A stretch of DNA of 64,000 nt, taken from NCBI GenBank assembly GCA_041191405.1, contig JBEEOW010000002.1, forward strand, positions 186,001-250,000, given 5' to 3'. The position numbers were made by a program, and so were the translations under genes. Shown here piece by piece: positions 1 to 8,144 of the stretch (position 1 is the stretch's first letter; every line of letters begins with the position of its first letter). This DNA is from JBEEOW01 sp041191405 (GTDB lineage: Bacteria; Bacteroidota; Bacteroidia; Cytophagales; UBA9547). The notes below the pieces were generated by a model. That model was not told where the DNA came from, made no database searches, and saw nothing but the letters and a program-made list of their open reading frames with translations.

Positions 1-434
1 TTTATTGAAATAGCATCCATTTCACTTACTTCATTAACAGATTTTATTGCATTTAAATTATCCGATAAGTCAGTGTTTTCTAATCGAGTAATTGCACTTG
101 AATTAGCAACACATGAAAGTGCTTTTACTTTATTCAATGTAGTTGTATTACATTGAATAACAACAGCATTAAGCCATTTTGATTTCAACCAAATGGATGC
201 TCCTGCTCCTTTTATTTGAGTTAAATATGAAGGCGTTAAAGGTAAATCCTGAGCTGTGATTGAAATACCTTGTTTGGCTCTACGATTAATAGCTCTTCCA
301 CTCAAAAAAGCACTTGGATTAGAAATAGAATAACCATTATTATTTTTATCCTTTAGTGTAATTAAGTAATAATTGTTTTGTGCAAACACCTCTAAACTAC
401 TCAATATCAATACAATTAAAATATACTTCTTCAT
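1..434 (-). CDS. S8 (subtilisin-like) secreted protease, N-terminal part only
   Basis: The frame is open from an ATG at 434 to the window edge, giving about 144 residues. A signal peptide (MKKYILIVLILSSLEVFAQ) is followed by text I recognise from the N-terminal propeptide of Bacteroidota S8 proteases: a YYLITLKDKNN stretch, then ISNPSAFLSGRAINRRAKQG, then SIWLKSKWLNAVVIQ. The catalytic Asp, His and Ser and any sorting domain would lie beyond position 1, so activity cannot be judged here. The start lies two bases after the stop of the large M43 protease gene, so the two are probably co-transcribed and co-exported. Family assignment rests on recalled propeptide similarity. Confidence 0.72.
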   Translation of the reverse strand, partial: MKKYILIVLILSSLEVFAQNNYYLITLKDKNNNGYSISNPSAFLSGRAINRRAKQGISITAQDLPLTPSYLTQIKGAGASIWLKSKWLNAVVIQCNTTTLNKVKALSCVANSSAITRLENTDLSDNLNAIKSVNEVSEMDAISI

Positions 435-436
435 AA

Positions 437-3400
437 TTACTTTTTAATAAGCGTTATATAACCTTTTTTAATACTCAACCCATTTCTTACTTCTATAATG
501 TAGTAATAAGTGCCTTCTTCCATAGTTTCTCCTTTGGAATTATTTCCATCCCAAGCATTACTTGGATTTATGTTACTTGGTGTATATTTCACAATTTGTC
601 CCCAACGATTAAATATTGTTAATGAAGCTGTTGGTTCATTTTCAATACCTTTAATTATCCAAATATCATTATCACCATCAGCATTTGGTGTAAAAGTATT
701 TGTAGTAACAATTGAACAATCTTTTGCCTTCACACTTACTAGCGTATCAGTTACCTTACAACCCAAATTATATAACTGAATTGCTAAAGGGAAACTACCT
801 ACGGTAGGAACTTTAATAGTAAATTCGTGCGTACCTGTGGTATTCTTTGTATTTCCTGCTTCATTTAAAAATTGCCAATCTAAGAAATCAGATTTAGGAT
901 TTGCCAATACATTAATTGGTGTAAAATAATTACTACACGAATCAAGTTGAAGTATACTAATCAATTCTTTAGCTCTGTAAGATATTAGTACAGGATATTT
1001 ATTCGAGTTTTTACAAACATCAATTGTTGTTAAATTAATTAACTCTTCACCGTTTGATTTAAAACTTAATGAACTTTTGTTCGACAATAAACTTGCATTT
1101 GCCTCCCAACTAAATTTAATAATTTGATTAGGTGTTTTTGCATTTATTTTAATACTATCACCTTTACAAATTGGACCTAGTTGCTTTGGTAAATTGGGTA
1201 AATATATAGGTAAGAGTTTTAGTATTTTGCTTGTTAGTGGGCCTATACAATTGTCTTTTTTAGCTTGAAAATTGTAATTTATTACTTGAACTGATTCGGC
1301 TAAATTTTGAAATTCTTGGTTCAATAGATATTGATTTGAACCTTGCAATTCTCCAGCACTTGTTCCTGTTACTTTATTACTAGCATTACTCCACCATTTT
1401 AAACTTGTTGAAGGGGCTGTAATAGTTGTTAAAATATCAAACTGCGTTTTATTACAAACTGTATCAGGAGATGTAACTTTAACTACCGGAATTGCATTAA
1501 CTATAAATTCATTAATTAAATTAGAATATGCATTTGCACATTGTTTATCCTTAATGCTCGAAAACAATATTTGCCCGGATTCATTTGGGAAATAATTTAT
1601 TTCTAAAGTACCTTTTGTTGATTCAACATACATTGATTGATTGTTGTAAATGTATGTAATTCCAAAAGGAGCCAATCCTGTTAAAGTTAACTTAATAGTT
1701 AATTGTTCTCCCTGACAAATTACACTTGGCATAACTACATCAATAGAAGGATTTTCAATAACATGAATTTCTTGTTTCACTCTATTGCTAACACATCCAT
1801 TACTCCTATTTTCTGCCCAATATGTTTGAACCCCTAACACATTTGTTGATGGTGTAAAATTTAATAATTCATTATTATCAAATTCTGTTTTAAACCAATG
1901 ATATGAATTATCTAACGCAGTTGAAACTACATTTCTACAATAAAGCATGGTTGGATTTATAACTGGTGCAATACTCTCATTAATTGTTACTTTTAATTCG
2001 GCTCTTTCACTTTCGCAACCACCTAATACTTGTGAAACATAGTAGCTAAACTGACCTACTGTTTTTGTAGAAGGAATTGGAACGGAACTTAATTCAGTAC
2101 CTCCATTTTGGGTATTGTACCATTTAAGAATTCCTGTTTCATTTGTATATCCTACTCTCGATTGTGAAAAAGGAATTGCGGTTAAAGCATTGGCATTAGT
2201 GCCTTTGCAAAAAGTAACATCAGTTACAGTTGGCTTAGGCGATTCTCCAATTTTAACTTTCACTTCAGCTCTTTCACTTTCGCAATTATTAATGGTTTGT
2301 GATACAAAATAGGATGTATTACCAACAACAGCTGTATTTGGAATTGGTGTGGTATTTAAAGCATTACCACCTGTTTGAGTAGAGTACCATTTTAAGTTTG
2401 TACCTGTTGCAGTTAGTGAAGTGGCAATATTACCTTTGCAGTAACCAATATCTTGTGTAATAGGAATTGGAGTTTCTAACACAGTGCTTTTTATTGCTAC
2501 CCTCGGACTTTCGCAGTTATTTATAGTTTGACTAACATAATAAATAGTAGTTCCCGTAATTGTTGTGGTAATTATTGGTGCTGAACCAAGTGCCGAACCT
2601 CCTATTTCAGTTGCATACCATTTTATTGCATTCCCTGTAACTTGCCAAGTTGTTGGTGTTTCATTTTTACAAAATGTTACATCAAAAACCGTTGGTGATA
2701 CAGTTTCATTTGTAATTACTTTTAACTCTGTTTTTTCACTTTCACAACCATCAATTGTTTGCGATACAAAATAACTTACACTTCCTGCATTGCTAGTTAA
2801 TGGAATTGGCGTTGTATTTAATGCTACTCCACCATTGGCAGTGTACCATTGTAAATTAGTTCCAGTTGCAGTTAATGCAATAGCAATGTCGTTTTTACAG
2901 TAAGTTACATTGTTGGCAGTTGGTTTTGGAGCTTCGCCAACAGTAACTTTAAGTTCAGCTTTTTCACTTTCACAATTATTAATTGTTTGCGTTACAAAAT
3001 ATGAATTTGTGCCAACATTACTTGTAATTGGTGTTGGTGCTAATGTTAAAGCTGAACTTCCTGTTAAAGCAGTGTACCATTTTAAATTTGAACCAATTGC
3101 GGTTAATTGACTTGCCGATTGATTTTTACAGTAATTTAAATCTGATACTTGAGGTTGTTGTGGGTCAGTTACTGTAATTGTAATTTCAGCTGTAGCTTCT
3201 GGGCAAGTCCCTTGATTGCCTTTTACAGTATATTTTGTTGTTTGATTTAAAGTAATATTTGGTGACGAACTAGTAGTATTATCAACTCCTGTAGATGGCA
3301 ACCATTCATATTTATCAGCACCAGCCACAATTACTTGTACAGTTTCGCCTTTACAAATATCTGTTTTACTTGCTGTAACACTCAGTATTATTTTATCTTG

Positions 3401-6400
3401 AACATCAATTGTGATGGTATCTGAGTTTTTACACCCATTGGCATCTGTACCTATTAATGTATATAAAGTTTTACTTGTAGCATTTGTTATTGGGTTTGAG
3501 ATAGCATTATTTGACAAATTTGCCCCTATCCAATTATAACTTACTCCACCTGTTGCAGTAAGTTGCCCTGTACTTCCGTTGCAAATAGTAAATTTAGTTC
3601 CAGCATCAATTTTAGGTAAAAGATTCACAGTAACAATTGCATAATCAATATTTTTACACCCTTTACTATCTGTTCCAGTAACATAATATTTTGTAGTTGC
3701 TATTGGATTTGCATCAACTTTATCACCCGAAATTGTATTTAAATTGGTATTTGGCGACCAAGTATATGTAATTGCACCTGTTGCTTGTAAAGTGGTTTTA
3801 TCTCCAATACAAATAGACTTATCATCCACTTTTACTGTAGGTAAGGTATTTACAGTTATAATTACTTCGGCAGTATCTTTTTGTCCAGTAGCATCGCTTA
3901 CTTCAACTTTATAAGTGGTAGTTTGAGTAGGACAAACTGTTTGTTTTGCATTGCCAGGAGTTGGAACATTGGTTAACCATTTGTAGGAATATGGTAATGT
4001 TCCACCGCTTGCACTGGCAGTTATATCAGCACAATTTCCTTTACAAATTTCTTTGGCTGTATCTAATTTAGCTGTAATACCACAATTCTGAATTGTTAAG
4101 TTAAAAGTGTCTTTTGCCGAACAACCATCTGCATTAGAAGCCTCAACTATATACTTGGTTGTTGCATTTGGAGTTGGAATAACCAAAGGATTTCCTGTTT
4201 TACTTAATCCTGCAGGAATAGATGTCCATTTATACACAAGTGACGAGTCATCAACAGAACTGATTGCAAACAAGGTGTAATTAGGATTGTTTTTAGCACA
4301 AACACTTGCATCTGTATTTGCAGTAACAGTTAAACCTTTAATTTCTTGGGTTAATACAATTGGGCAACCAGTATATGTAGTTACTGCTACAGTAAATTTA
4401 TCACCAACAACAGGGTTTTTAATTATAACACATTGAGCATCTAAACTAGTAGAAATTTTAGTATTTGGTCCCCATTTGTAGGTTTTATACCCTTTGGGTG
4501 CACACATTTCAACATCACCAACAGTACCACAAATTGGTTTAGATAAGTTAAACTCAGGTTTTTCGCATTTAACATCAATATATGCATAAGCACTATGAGC
4601 ACCAAAAGCACAATCTTGCACCCTAAATTCCACATTGATTGTTTGCCCAATATAAGCTGAAAGGTCAATACTAACATCTGTCCAAGGTGTGTACCACCAA
4701 GGTCCATTGCCATCATCTCTACCTTTAATCATACCCACATGAGTATGTGCATCAAAATTATATTTACCACAAGCTACTTCTTTCCCTGTTTTATCATAAA
4801 TTAAAACCTGAAAACCAGCAGCATTTGTACCTTGATGCGAACTTCCTCCTTGATTATCTTCTTGTACAAAAGCTGAATACATGTAAATAAATTTTGCATT
4901 TTCTTTTGTTACTAAAAGTGGATAAGTAATTGCAGTGGCGTGCTTCCACCCAAAAATTGAAGGATTACTTGATACTCCTCCTACTCTATCTTCAGCAGAA
5001 AAACCTTTAGCATCACCAATTCTAACAGAATATCTTCCACCTGTTGGGCACACTACAGGAATATTTCCATTCGAATTTGGGTCTGTAGCAGGTCCAGTTG
5101 TAATTACATGCAAATCCTCAACGTAAAAATTACCTACTGGCATTAAAGGGGCATTTATACCTCTTGGGTTTCGACAATCTAACCAAGGGAAACTCCAAGC
5201 TCCATCTTTAAACCCGCCTGATTTACAAATCCAACTGGCTTTTGTTCCATCTTCTAAATTAAAATTTGCTGGGCATGGCTCTCCTATTACATACGGATTA
5301 ATAGTTATAACTTGTGTAGTAGTAGCTGATGAAAATCCATCACTAGCAGCTACATCAATTTTTATGGTTACAGTACCTTCTTTGGTAAGAGTTAAGTTAT
5401 TACCATTTAAAACAGCTGTACCTGTTCCATTGGTAAGTGAAATTATTGGGTTGGCACCACAACTAGGTGTAATTTCGTATTTTAATGTAATATTATCTCC
5501 AACCAAACCTATATCTACGGAAGTGATTTTGATACTTCTTTTACCTGTGGCTATATCATAAAAAGATTTTCTTTCATTGGCTAAAGTAGCCCACATTCTA
5601 TCTACCTGACCTTTAGAGAAAAATTTCATACATTGGTCATAAGAGTAATCCATAAAATTTTCTGTCATATCCCAGTTTTGACAAGTACTTTGGTTTGCAG
5701 GACAACCAGTACTTGGGCCAGTTTGCATAGGAGTATCAGCTACCAAATCATCGTCATTAGCATTACATCCATCCACATTCATTCCCCATAAATGCCTCAA
5801 TCCTAACCAATGCCCAACCTCATGAGTAGCAGTCCTTCCTAAATTATAATTAGGTACTGAACCATAACCTACATTTACATAAGTAATTATTACACCATCA
5901 GTTTTGGGGTCACCACCCGGGAATTGACCAACTCCTGCAATTCCTGTATTTGTATTTGTTCCTAAATCAATGCGTGGTACTACCCAAATATTTAAGTATT
6001 GATTTGATGGCCAAGCATCTAAACCTCCCAAACTAGCAAACTTTGCTTCATTGATTTGGTGGTCAACATAACTTTTATTAATCTTTTTTCTTTCAATACC
6101 TGCAACAGGCATTGTTACACAATTTGGATCTTTGGTTGCAAGCACAAATTCAATTTGAGCATCCGTTGCTAAACCAATATGAAATGGATTTATCGTATTA
6201 ATTCCAGTATTTTTCTTTCTATAGTCTTCGTTTAGTATTTTTATTTGCTCTAAAATTTTTGAATCAGGAATGTTTTCAGCTGCAGTATTATATAAGATAT
6301 GAAAAATTACAGGAATAGTTAAAACGCCATTATTTGGACCAGGGGCTTGAATACGGGCTTGCCTGTTTTTATTATTTTGAAAAGTGTAATTGTCAACATC

Positions 6401-6526
6401 TACATCACGACGAGCATTTTCATTTTCATGGTTTTCATCAGAATAACATCTATGATGCTTTATTTCCTGACTAGTAGCTGTAAAAGCAGATAGAAATATG
6501 AATAGAAATAGATAAATCTTTTTCAT
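437..6526 (-). CDS. Giant secreted M43 (pappalysin-like) metalloprotease with Ig-like repeats and T9SS type B sorting domain
   Basis: This 2029-residue exported protein starts with a signal peptide (about residues 1-19). The catalytic domain has the zinc motif HEVGHWLGLRH at residues 235-245 and a Met-turn (NFMDY, M292), both features of the M43 pappalysin/cytophagalysin family, so it should cleave proteins outside the cell. An Ig-like segment (about 330-420) and a beta-rich region follow, then PKD/Ig-like domains and six tandem Ig-like units of about 77 residues (about 1123-1600). The last ~85 residues start TNTFTPNADGDND and contain FNRWGQ and WDGNNSKGE, the gliding-motility/CHU_C type B signal for the type IX system. 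It lies 81 bases downstream of another M43 gene and two bases upstream of an S8 protease gene. Substrate is unknown. The repeats probably serve adhesion or spacing (inference). Confidence 0.93.
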   Translation of the reverse strand: MKKIYLFLFIFLSAFTATSQEIKHHRCYSDENHENENARRDVDVDNYTFQNNKNRQARIQAPGPNNGVLTIPVIFHILYNTAAENIPDSKILEQIKILNEDYRKKNTGINTINPFHIGLATDAQIEFVLATKDPNCVTMPVAGIERKKINKSYVDHQINEAKFASLGGLDAWPSNQYLNIWVVPRIDLGTNTNTGIAGVGQFPGGDPKTDGVIITYVNVGYGSVPNYNLGRTATHEVGHWLGLRHLWGMNVDGCNANDDDLVADTPMQTGPSTGCPANQSTCQNWDMTENFMDYSYDQCMKFFSKGQVDRMWATLANERKSFYDIATGKRSIKITSVDIGLVGDNITLKYEITPSCGANPIISLTNGTGTAVLNGNNLTLTKEGTVTIKIDVAASDGFSSATTTQVITINPYVIGEPCPANFNLEDGTKASWICKSGGFKDGAWSFPWLDCRNPRGINAPLMPVGNFYVEDLHVITTGPATDPNSNGNIPVVCPTGGRYSVRIGDAKGFSAEDRVGGVSSNPSIFGWKHATAITYPLLVTKENAKFIYMYSAFVQEDNQGGSSHQGTNAAGFQVLIYDKTGKEVACGKYNFDAHTHVGMIKGRDDGNGPWWYTPWTDVSIDLSAYIGQTINVEFRVQDCAFGAHSAYAYIDVKCEKPEFNLSKPICGTVGDVEMCAPKGYKTYKWGPNTKISTSLDAQCVIIKNPVVGDKFTVAVTTYTGCPIVLTQEIKGLTVTANTDASVCAKNNPNYTLFAISSVDDSSLVYKWTSIPAGLSKTGNPLVIPTPNATTKYIVEASNADGCSAKDTFNLTIQNCGITAKLDTAKEICKGNCADITASASGGTLPYSYKWLTNVPTPGNAKQTVCPTQTTTYKVEVSDATGQKDTAEVIITVNTLPTVKVDDKSICIGDKTTLQATGAITYTWSPNTNLNTISGDKVDANPIATTKYYVTGTDSKGCKNIDYAIVTVNLLPKIDAGTKFTICNGSTGQLTATGGVSYNWIGANLSNNAISNPITNATSKTLYTLIGTDANGCKNSDTITIDVQDKIILSVTASKTDICKGETVQVIVAGADKYEWLPSTGVDNTTSSSPNITLNQTTKYTVKGNQGTCPEATAEITITVTDPQQPQVSDLNYCKNQSASQLTAIGSNLKWYTALTGSSALTLAPTPITSNVGTNSYFVTQTINNCESEKAELKVTVGEAPKPTANNVTYCKNDIAIALTATGTNLQWYTANGGVALNTTPIPLTSNAGSVSYFVSQTIDGCESEKTELKVITNETVSPTVFDVTFCKNETPTTWQVTGNAIKWYATEIGGSALGSAPIITTTITGTTIYYVSQTINNCESPRVAIKSTVLETPIPITQDIGYCKGNIATSLTATGTNLKWYSTQTGGNALNTTPIPNTAVVGNTSYFVSQTINNCESERAEVKVKIGESPKPTVTDVTFCKGTNANALTAIPFSQSRVGYTNETGILKWYNTQNGGTELSSVPIPSTKTVGQFSYYVSQVLGGCESERAELKVTINESIAPVINPTMLYCRNVVSTALDNSYHWFKTEFDNNELLNFTPSTNVLGVQTYWAENRSNGCVSNRVKQEIHVIENPSIDVVMPSVICQGEQLTIKLTLTGLAPFGITYIYNNQSMYVESTKGTLEINYFPNESGQILFSSIKDKQCANAYSNLINEFIVNAIPVVKVTSPDTVCNKTQFDILTTITAPSTSLKWWSNASNKVTGTSAGELQGSNQYLLNQEFQNLAESVQVINYNFQAKKDNCIGPLTSKILKLLPIYLPNLPKQLGPICKGDSIKINAKTPNQIIKFSWEANASLLSNKSSLSFKSNGEELINLTTIDVCKNSNKYPVLISYRAKELISILQLDSCSNYFTPINVLANPKSDFLDWQFLNEAGNTKNTTGTHEFTIKVPTVGSFPLAIQLYNLGCKVTDTLVSVKAKDCSIVTTNTFTPNADGDNDIWIIKGIENEPTASLTIFNRWGQIVKYTPSNINPSNAWDGNNSKGETMEEGTYYYIIEVRNGLSIKKGYITLIKK
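1915..3160 (-). repeat. Six tandem Ig-like coding repeats within the giant M43 protease
   Basis: Units of roughly 228-231 bases (76-77 residues) recur, each with an opening YCKN/TFCKG-type cysteine, a central LKWY, a SYFVSQTI strand and a closing NNCESE cysteine. Successive first-cysteine codons lie near 3128, 2897, 2669, 2438 and 2208; the fifth unit has a ~12-residue insertion and the sixth (cysteine near 1938) is diverged. The DNA is also similar between units, so recombination could change copy number. The conserved cysteine pair per unit suggests a disulfide-stabilised extracellular module. Confidence 0.85.
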
Positions 6527-6559
6527 AATATGTTCATCATTTTTGGGGAGTAAATAATA

Positions 6560-6589
6560 CCCTCTTTTTATTCAATCATAAAAAGAGGG
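6560..6589 (-). terminator. Hairpin between the two M43 protease genes
   Basis: The 11-base arms CCCTCTTTTTA (6560-6570) and TAAAAAGAGGG (6579-6589) match perfectly around an 8-base loop. It lies between the stop of the upstream M43 gene (6608) and the start of the downstream one (6526). There is no clear U-run after the stem in the minus direction, so it may be a weak terminator, attenuator or mRNA-stabilising hairpin. Confidence 0.5.
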
Positions 6590-6607
6590 ATAATACAGTT
6601 TTGTTTT

Positions 6608-7882
6608 TTATTCAATAATCAATTTCATAGTTTGTGTTTTGTTTTTAGATATTATTTGAGCAATGTAAATACCTGATGAAATATGACTTGCAAAATCAAT
6701 ATGATCCGTATTTTCGTTTACTTGTAAAACTTCTCCATTTAAATTGAGTATTGAAATTTTATCAACTGGTGCAGATAAATGAATATGCTTGTCATTCACA
6801 GGATTTGGTGAAATTGTAATGTTGGATTCAATCACATCGTCAACCCCAGTTAGCACAGGCAAAAAAGTAGGTAAATATGTCTCTAATACATATTTCATTC
6901 GAGCAGCTTGCCCTAAAGTGAAAAGTGCATAGCAATTATCTGATGCATAATTCATAAAATTCTGAACCATCATTAATTTACCACCACAAGCAGTTTGAGT
7001 TAACAAACAATTACTAGCAGTAGGACCTTGGTAAGCTTTATCTTGTATTGGAGTATCACTTATTCCATCATCATTTGCAACAGAACATGAATTATTATTT
7101 GCTCCTGAACCCCAAAGATGTTTTAATCCTAAACAATGTCCAATTTCATGAGTGGCTGTTCTACCATACTCATAACCTGGATCCACAGGAGCAAGATTCC
7201 CCCACATTTTATATTTTACCACAAATCCATAAGTTGCCATACCTTTAGGGTCGTCAGGAAACTGACCAGTACCAATCAATCCAACATCCTGACCTTGGTA
7301 AAGTAAAAGAGGAACAACCCAAACATTTAAATACCTTTTCTGATCCCAAGGATCTGCACCACCACCTGCTTTAGTTTTAGCTCCATCAGGATATTCAAAA
7401 CCTGTTTTTGTAGTTTTTACACGATTAATTCCAGTTGTTGGATTACCTTGAGGGTCAACTGTTGCAAGCTTGAATCTTATTTTGGTATCTGCTGCTAAAT
7501 TTTTAAATGCAGCAACTACATTTGCAGCATTATATCCAATTTTTCCGAAATCAGCATTTAAGATATCTATTTGTGATTTAACTTTAGCATCACTAATATT
7601 GGTTCCTGTTCCAACAGCTTCACCTTTATGAATTACATGAACAACAATAGGTATTTCTGCAATTATTCCTGAGGCATCAGTCCTTAAAAACTCTTCTCTT
7701 AATAAAAATTCGTTGAATTTTATGGAATCTTGGAGTTGATGTGCTTGAAAATGTTCATGTTCGTTAATGTGTGAATATTCCGTACCACACCAATTATGAT
7801 TATTTACTTGAGCAAATGAACAGATAGTTATTAATATTGCTATACAAGTAAAGCTAAGCTTTTGAGTAAAGTTTTTATTCAT
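6608..7882 (-). CDS. Secreted M43 (pappalysin/cytophagalysin-like) metalloprotease with T9SS type A sorting domain
   Basis: The 424-residue protein has a signal peptide (about 1-24), a propeptide-like segment and an M43 catalytic domain. The zinc site HEIGHCLGLKH is at residues 245-255, and the Met-turn NFMNY is at about M310. The C-terminal ~70 residues begin ITISPNPVNDK and end in a beta-rich tail (SGIYIAQIISKN...MKLIIE), the classic type A T9SS sorting domain, so the protein should cross the outer membrane through T9SS and be processed at the surface. The catalytic part is similar in layout to the larger neighbour (both have IPIVVHVIH/IPVIFHIL, LNVWVVP and TATHE motifs), so the pair may come from an old duplication. 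It is a plausible client of the porX-regulated system encoded at 46 kb. Confidence 0.94.
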   Translation of the reverse strand: MNKNFTQKLSFTCIAILITICSFAQVNNHNWCGTEYSHINEHEHFQAHQLQDSIKFNEFLLREEFLRTDASGIIAEIPIVVHVIHKGEAVGTGTNISDAKVKSQIDILNADFGKIGYNAANVVAAFKNLAADTKIRFKLATVDPQGNPTTGINRVKTTKTGFEYPDGAKTKAGGGADPWDQKRYLNVWVVPLLLYQGQDVGLIGTGQFPDDPKGMATYGFVVKYKMWGNLAPVDPGYEYGRTATHEIGHCLGLKHLWGSGANNNSCSVANDDGISDTPIQDKAYQGPTASNCLLTQTACGGKLMMVQNFMNYASDNCYALFTLGQAARMKYVLETYLPTFLPVLTGVDDVIESNITISPNPVNDKHIHLSAPVDKISILNLNGEVLQVNENTDHIDFASHISSGIYIAQIISKNKTQTMKLIIE

Positions 7883-7920
7883 AGTTTTGACTTTTAAGTG
7901 AGTATTTAAGTTACCTCTGT

Positions 7921-7928
7921 CAAAACTA
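7921..7928 (-). promoter_or_regulatory. Putative -7 box (TAGTTTTG) for the 6608-7882 protease
   Basis: The minus strand reads TAGTTTTG, matching the Bacteroidota consensus TAnnTTTG, 39 bases upstream of the ATG at 7882. No TTG -33 element is seen at the expected spacing, so the call is tentative. Confidence 0.35.
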
Positions 7929-7957
7929 ATTATGATTCAAACTTTTATTGAATAAAA

Positions 7958-8017
7958 AAGTCTCAAAAAAGGTGTATTTAAGTCTCATGAGACATACATA
8001 CACCTTTTTTGAGACTT
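7958..8017 (-). terminator. Long nested hairpin with terminator-like U-run
   Basis: Perfect 19-base arms (7958-7976 and 7999-8017; core AAGTCTCAAAAAAGGTGTA) enclose a 22-base loop that itself contains the perfect 12-base palindrome GTCTCATGAGAC (7982-7993). On the minus strand the structure is followed by TTTT, as in an intrinsic terminator. It lies in the gap between the WG-repeat gene and the M43 gene, so it could end WG-gene transcription or insulate the protease promoter. Confidence 0.55.
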
Positions 8018-8112
8018 GAATAATATCTTTTTGTGATACTGAATGAGTCAAACTAAAAATTTAAGAAAAGAATTAAACAAAAAAATATAATCTCAAAAGG
8101 GAAAAAACAAAA

Positions 8113-8140
8113 AAAACAGATCAATCAACCTGCTTTTTTT
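8113..8140 (-). terminator. Short intrinsic terminator after the WG-repeat gene
   Basis: A few bases after the TAA stop (8145-8147, minus) the RNA would read AAAAGCAG, a 10-base loop, then CTGTTTTT. This gives an 8-pair stem with one G-U pair, followed by U residues. Confidence 0.5.
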
Positions 8141-8144
8141 GTAT

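Noticed and set aside
510..5561. Several 60-90-codon plus-strand frames within the giant M43 gene
   Set aside because: They lie antisense to a clearly coding, motif-rich gene and have no recognisable protein features.
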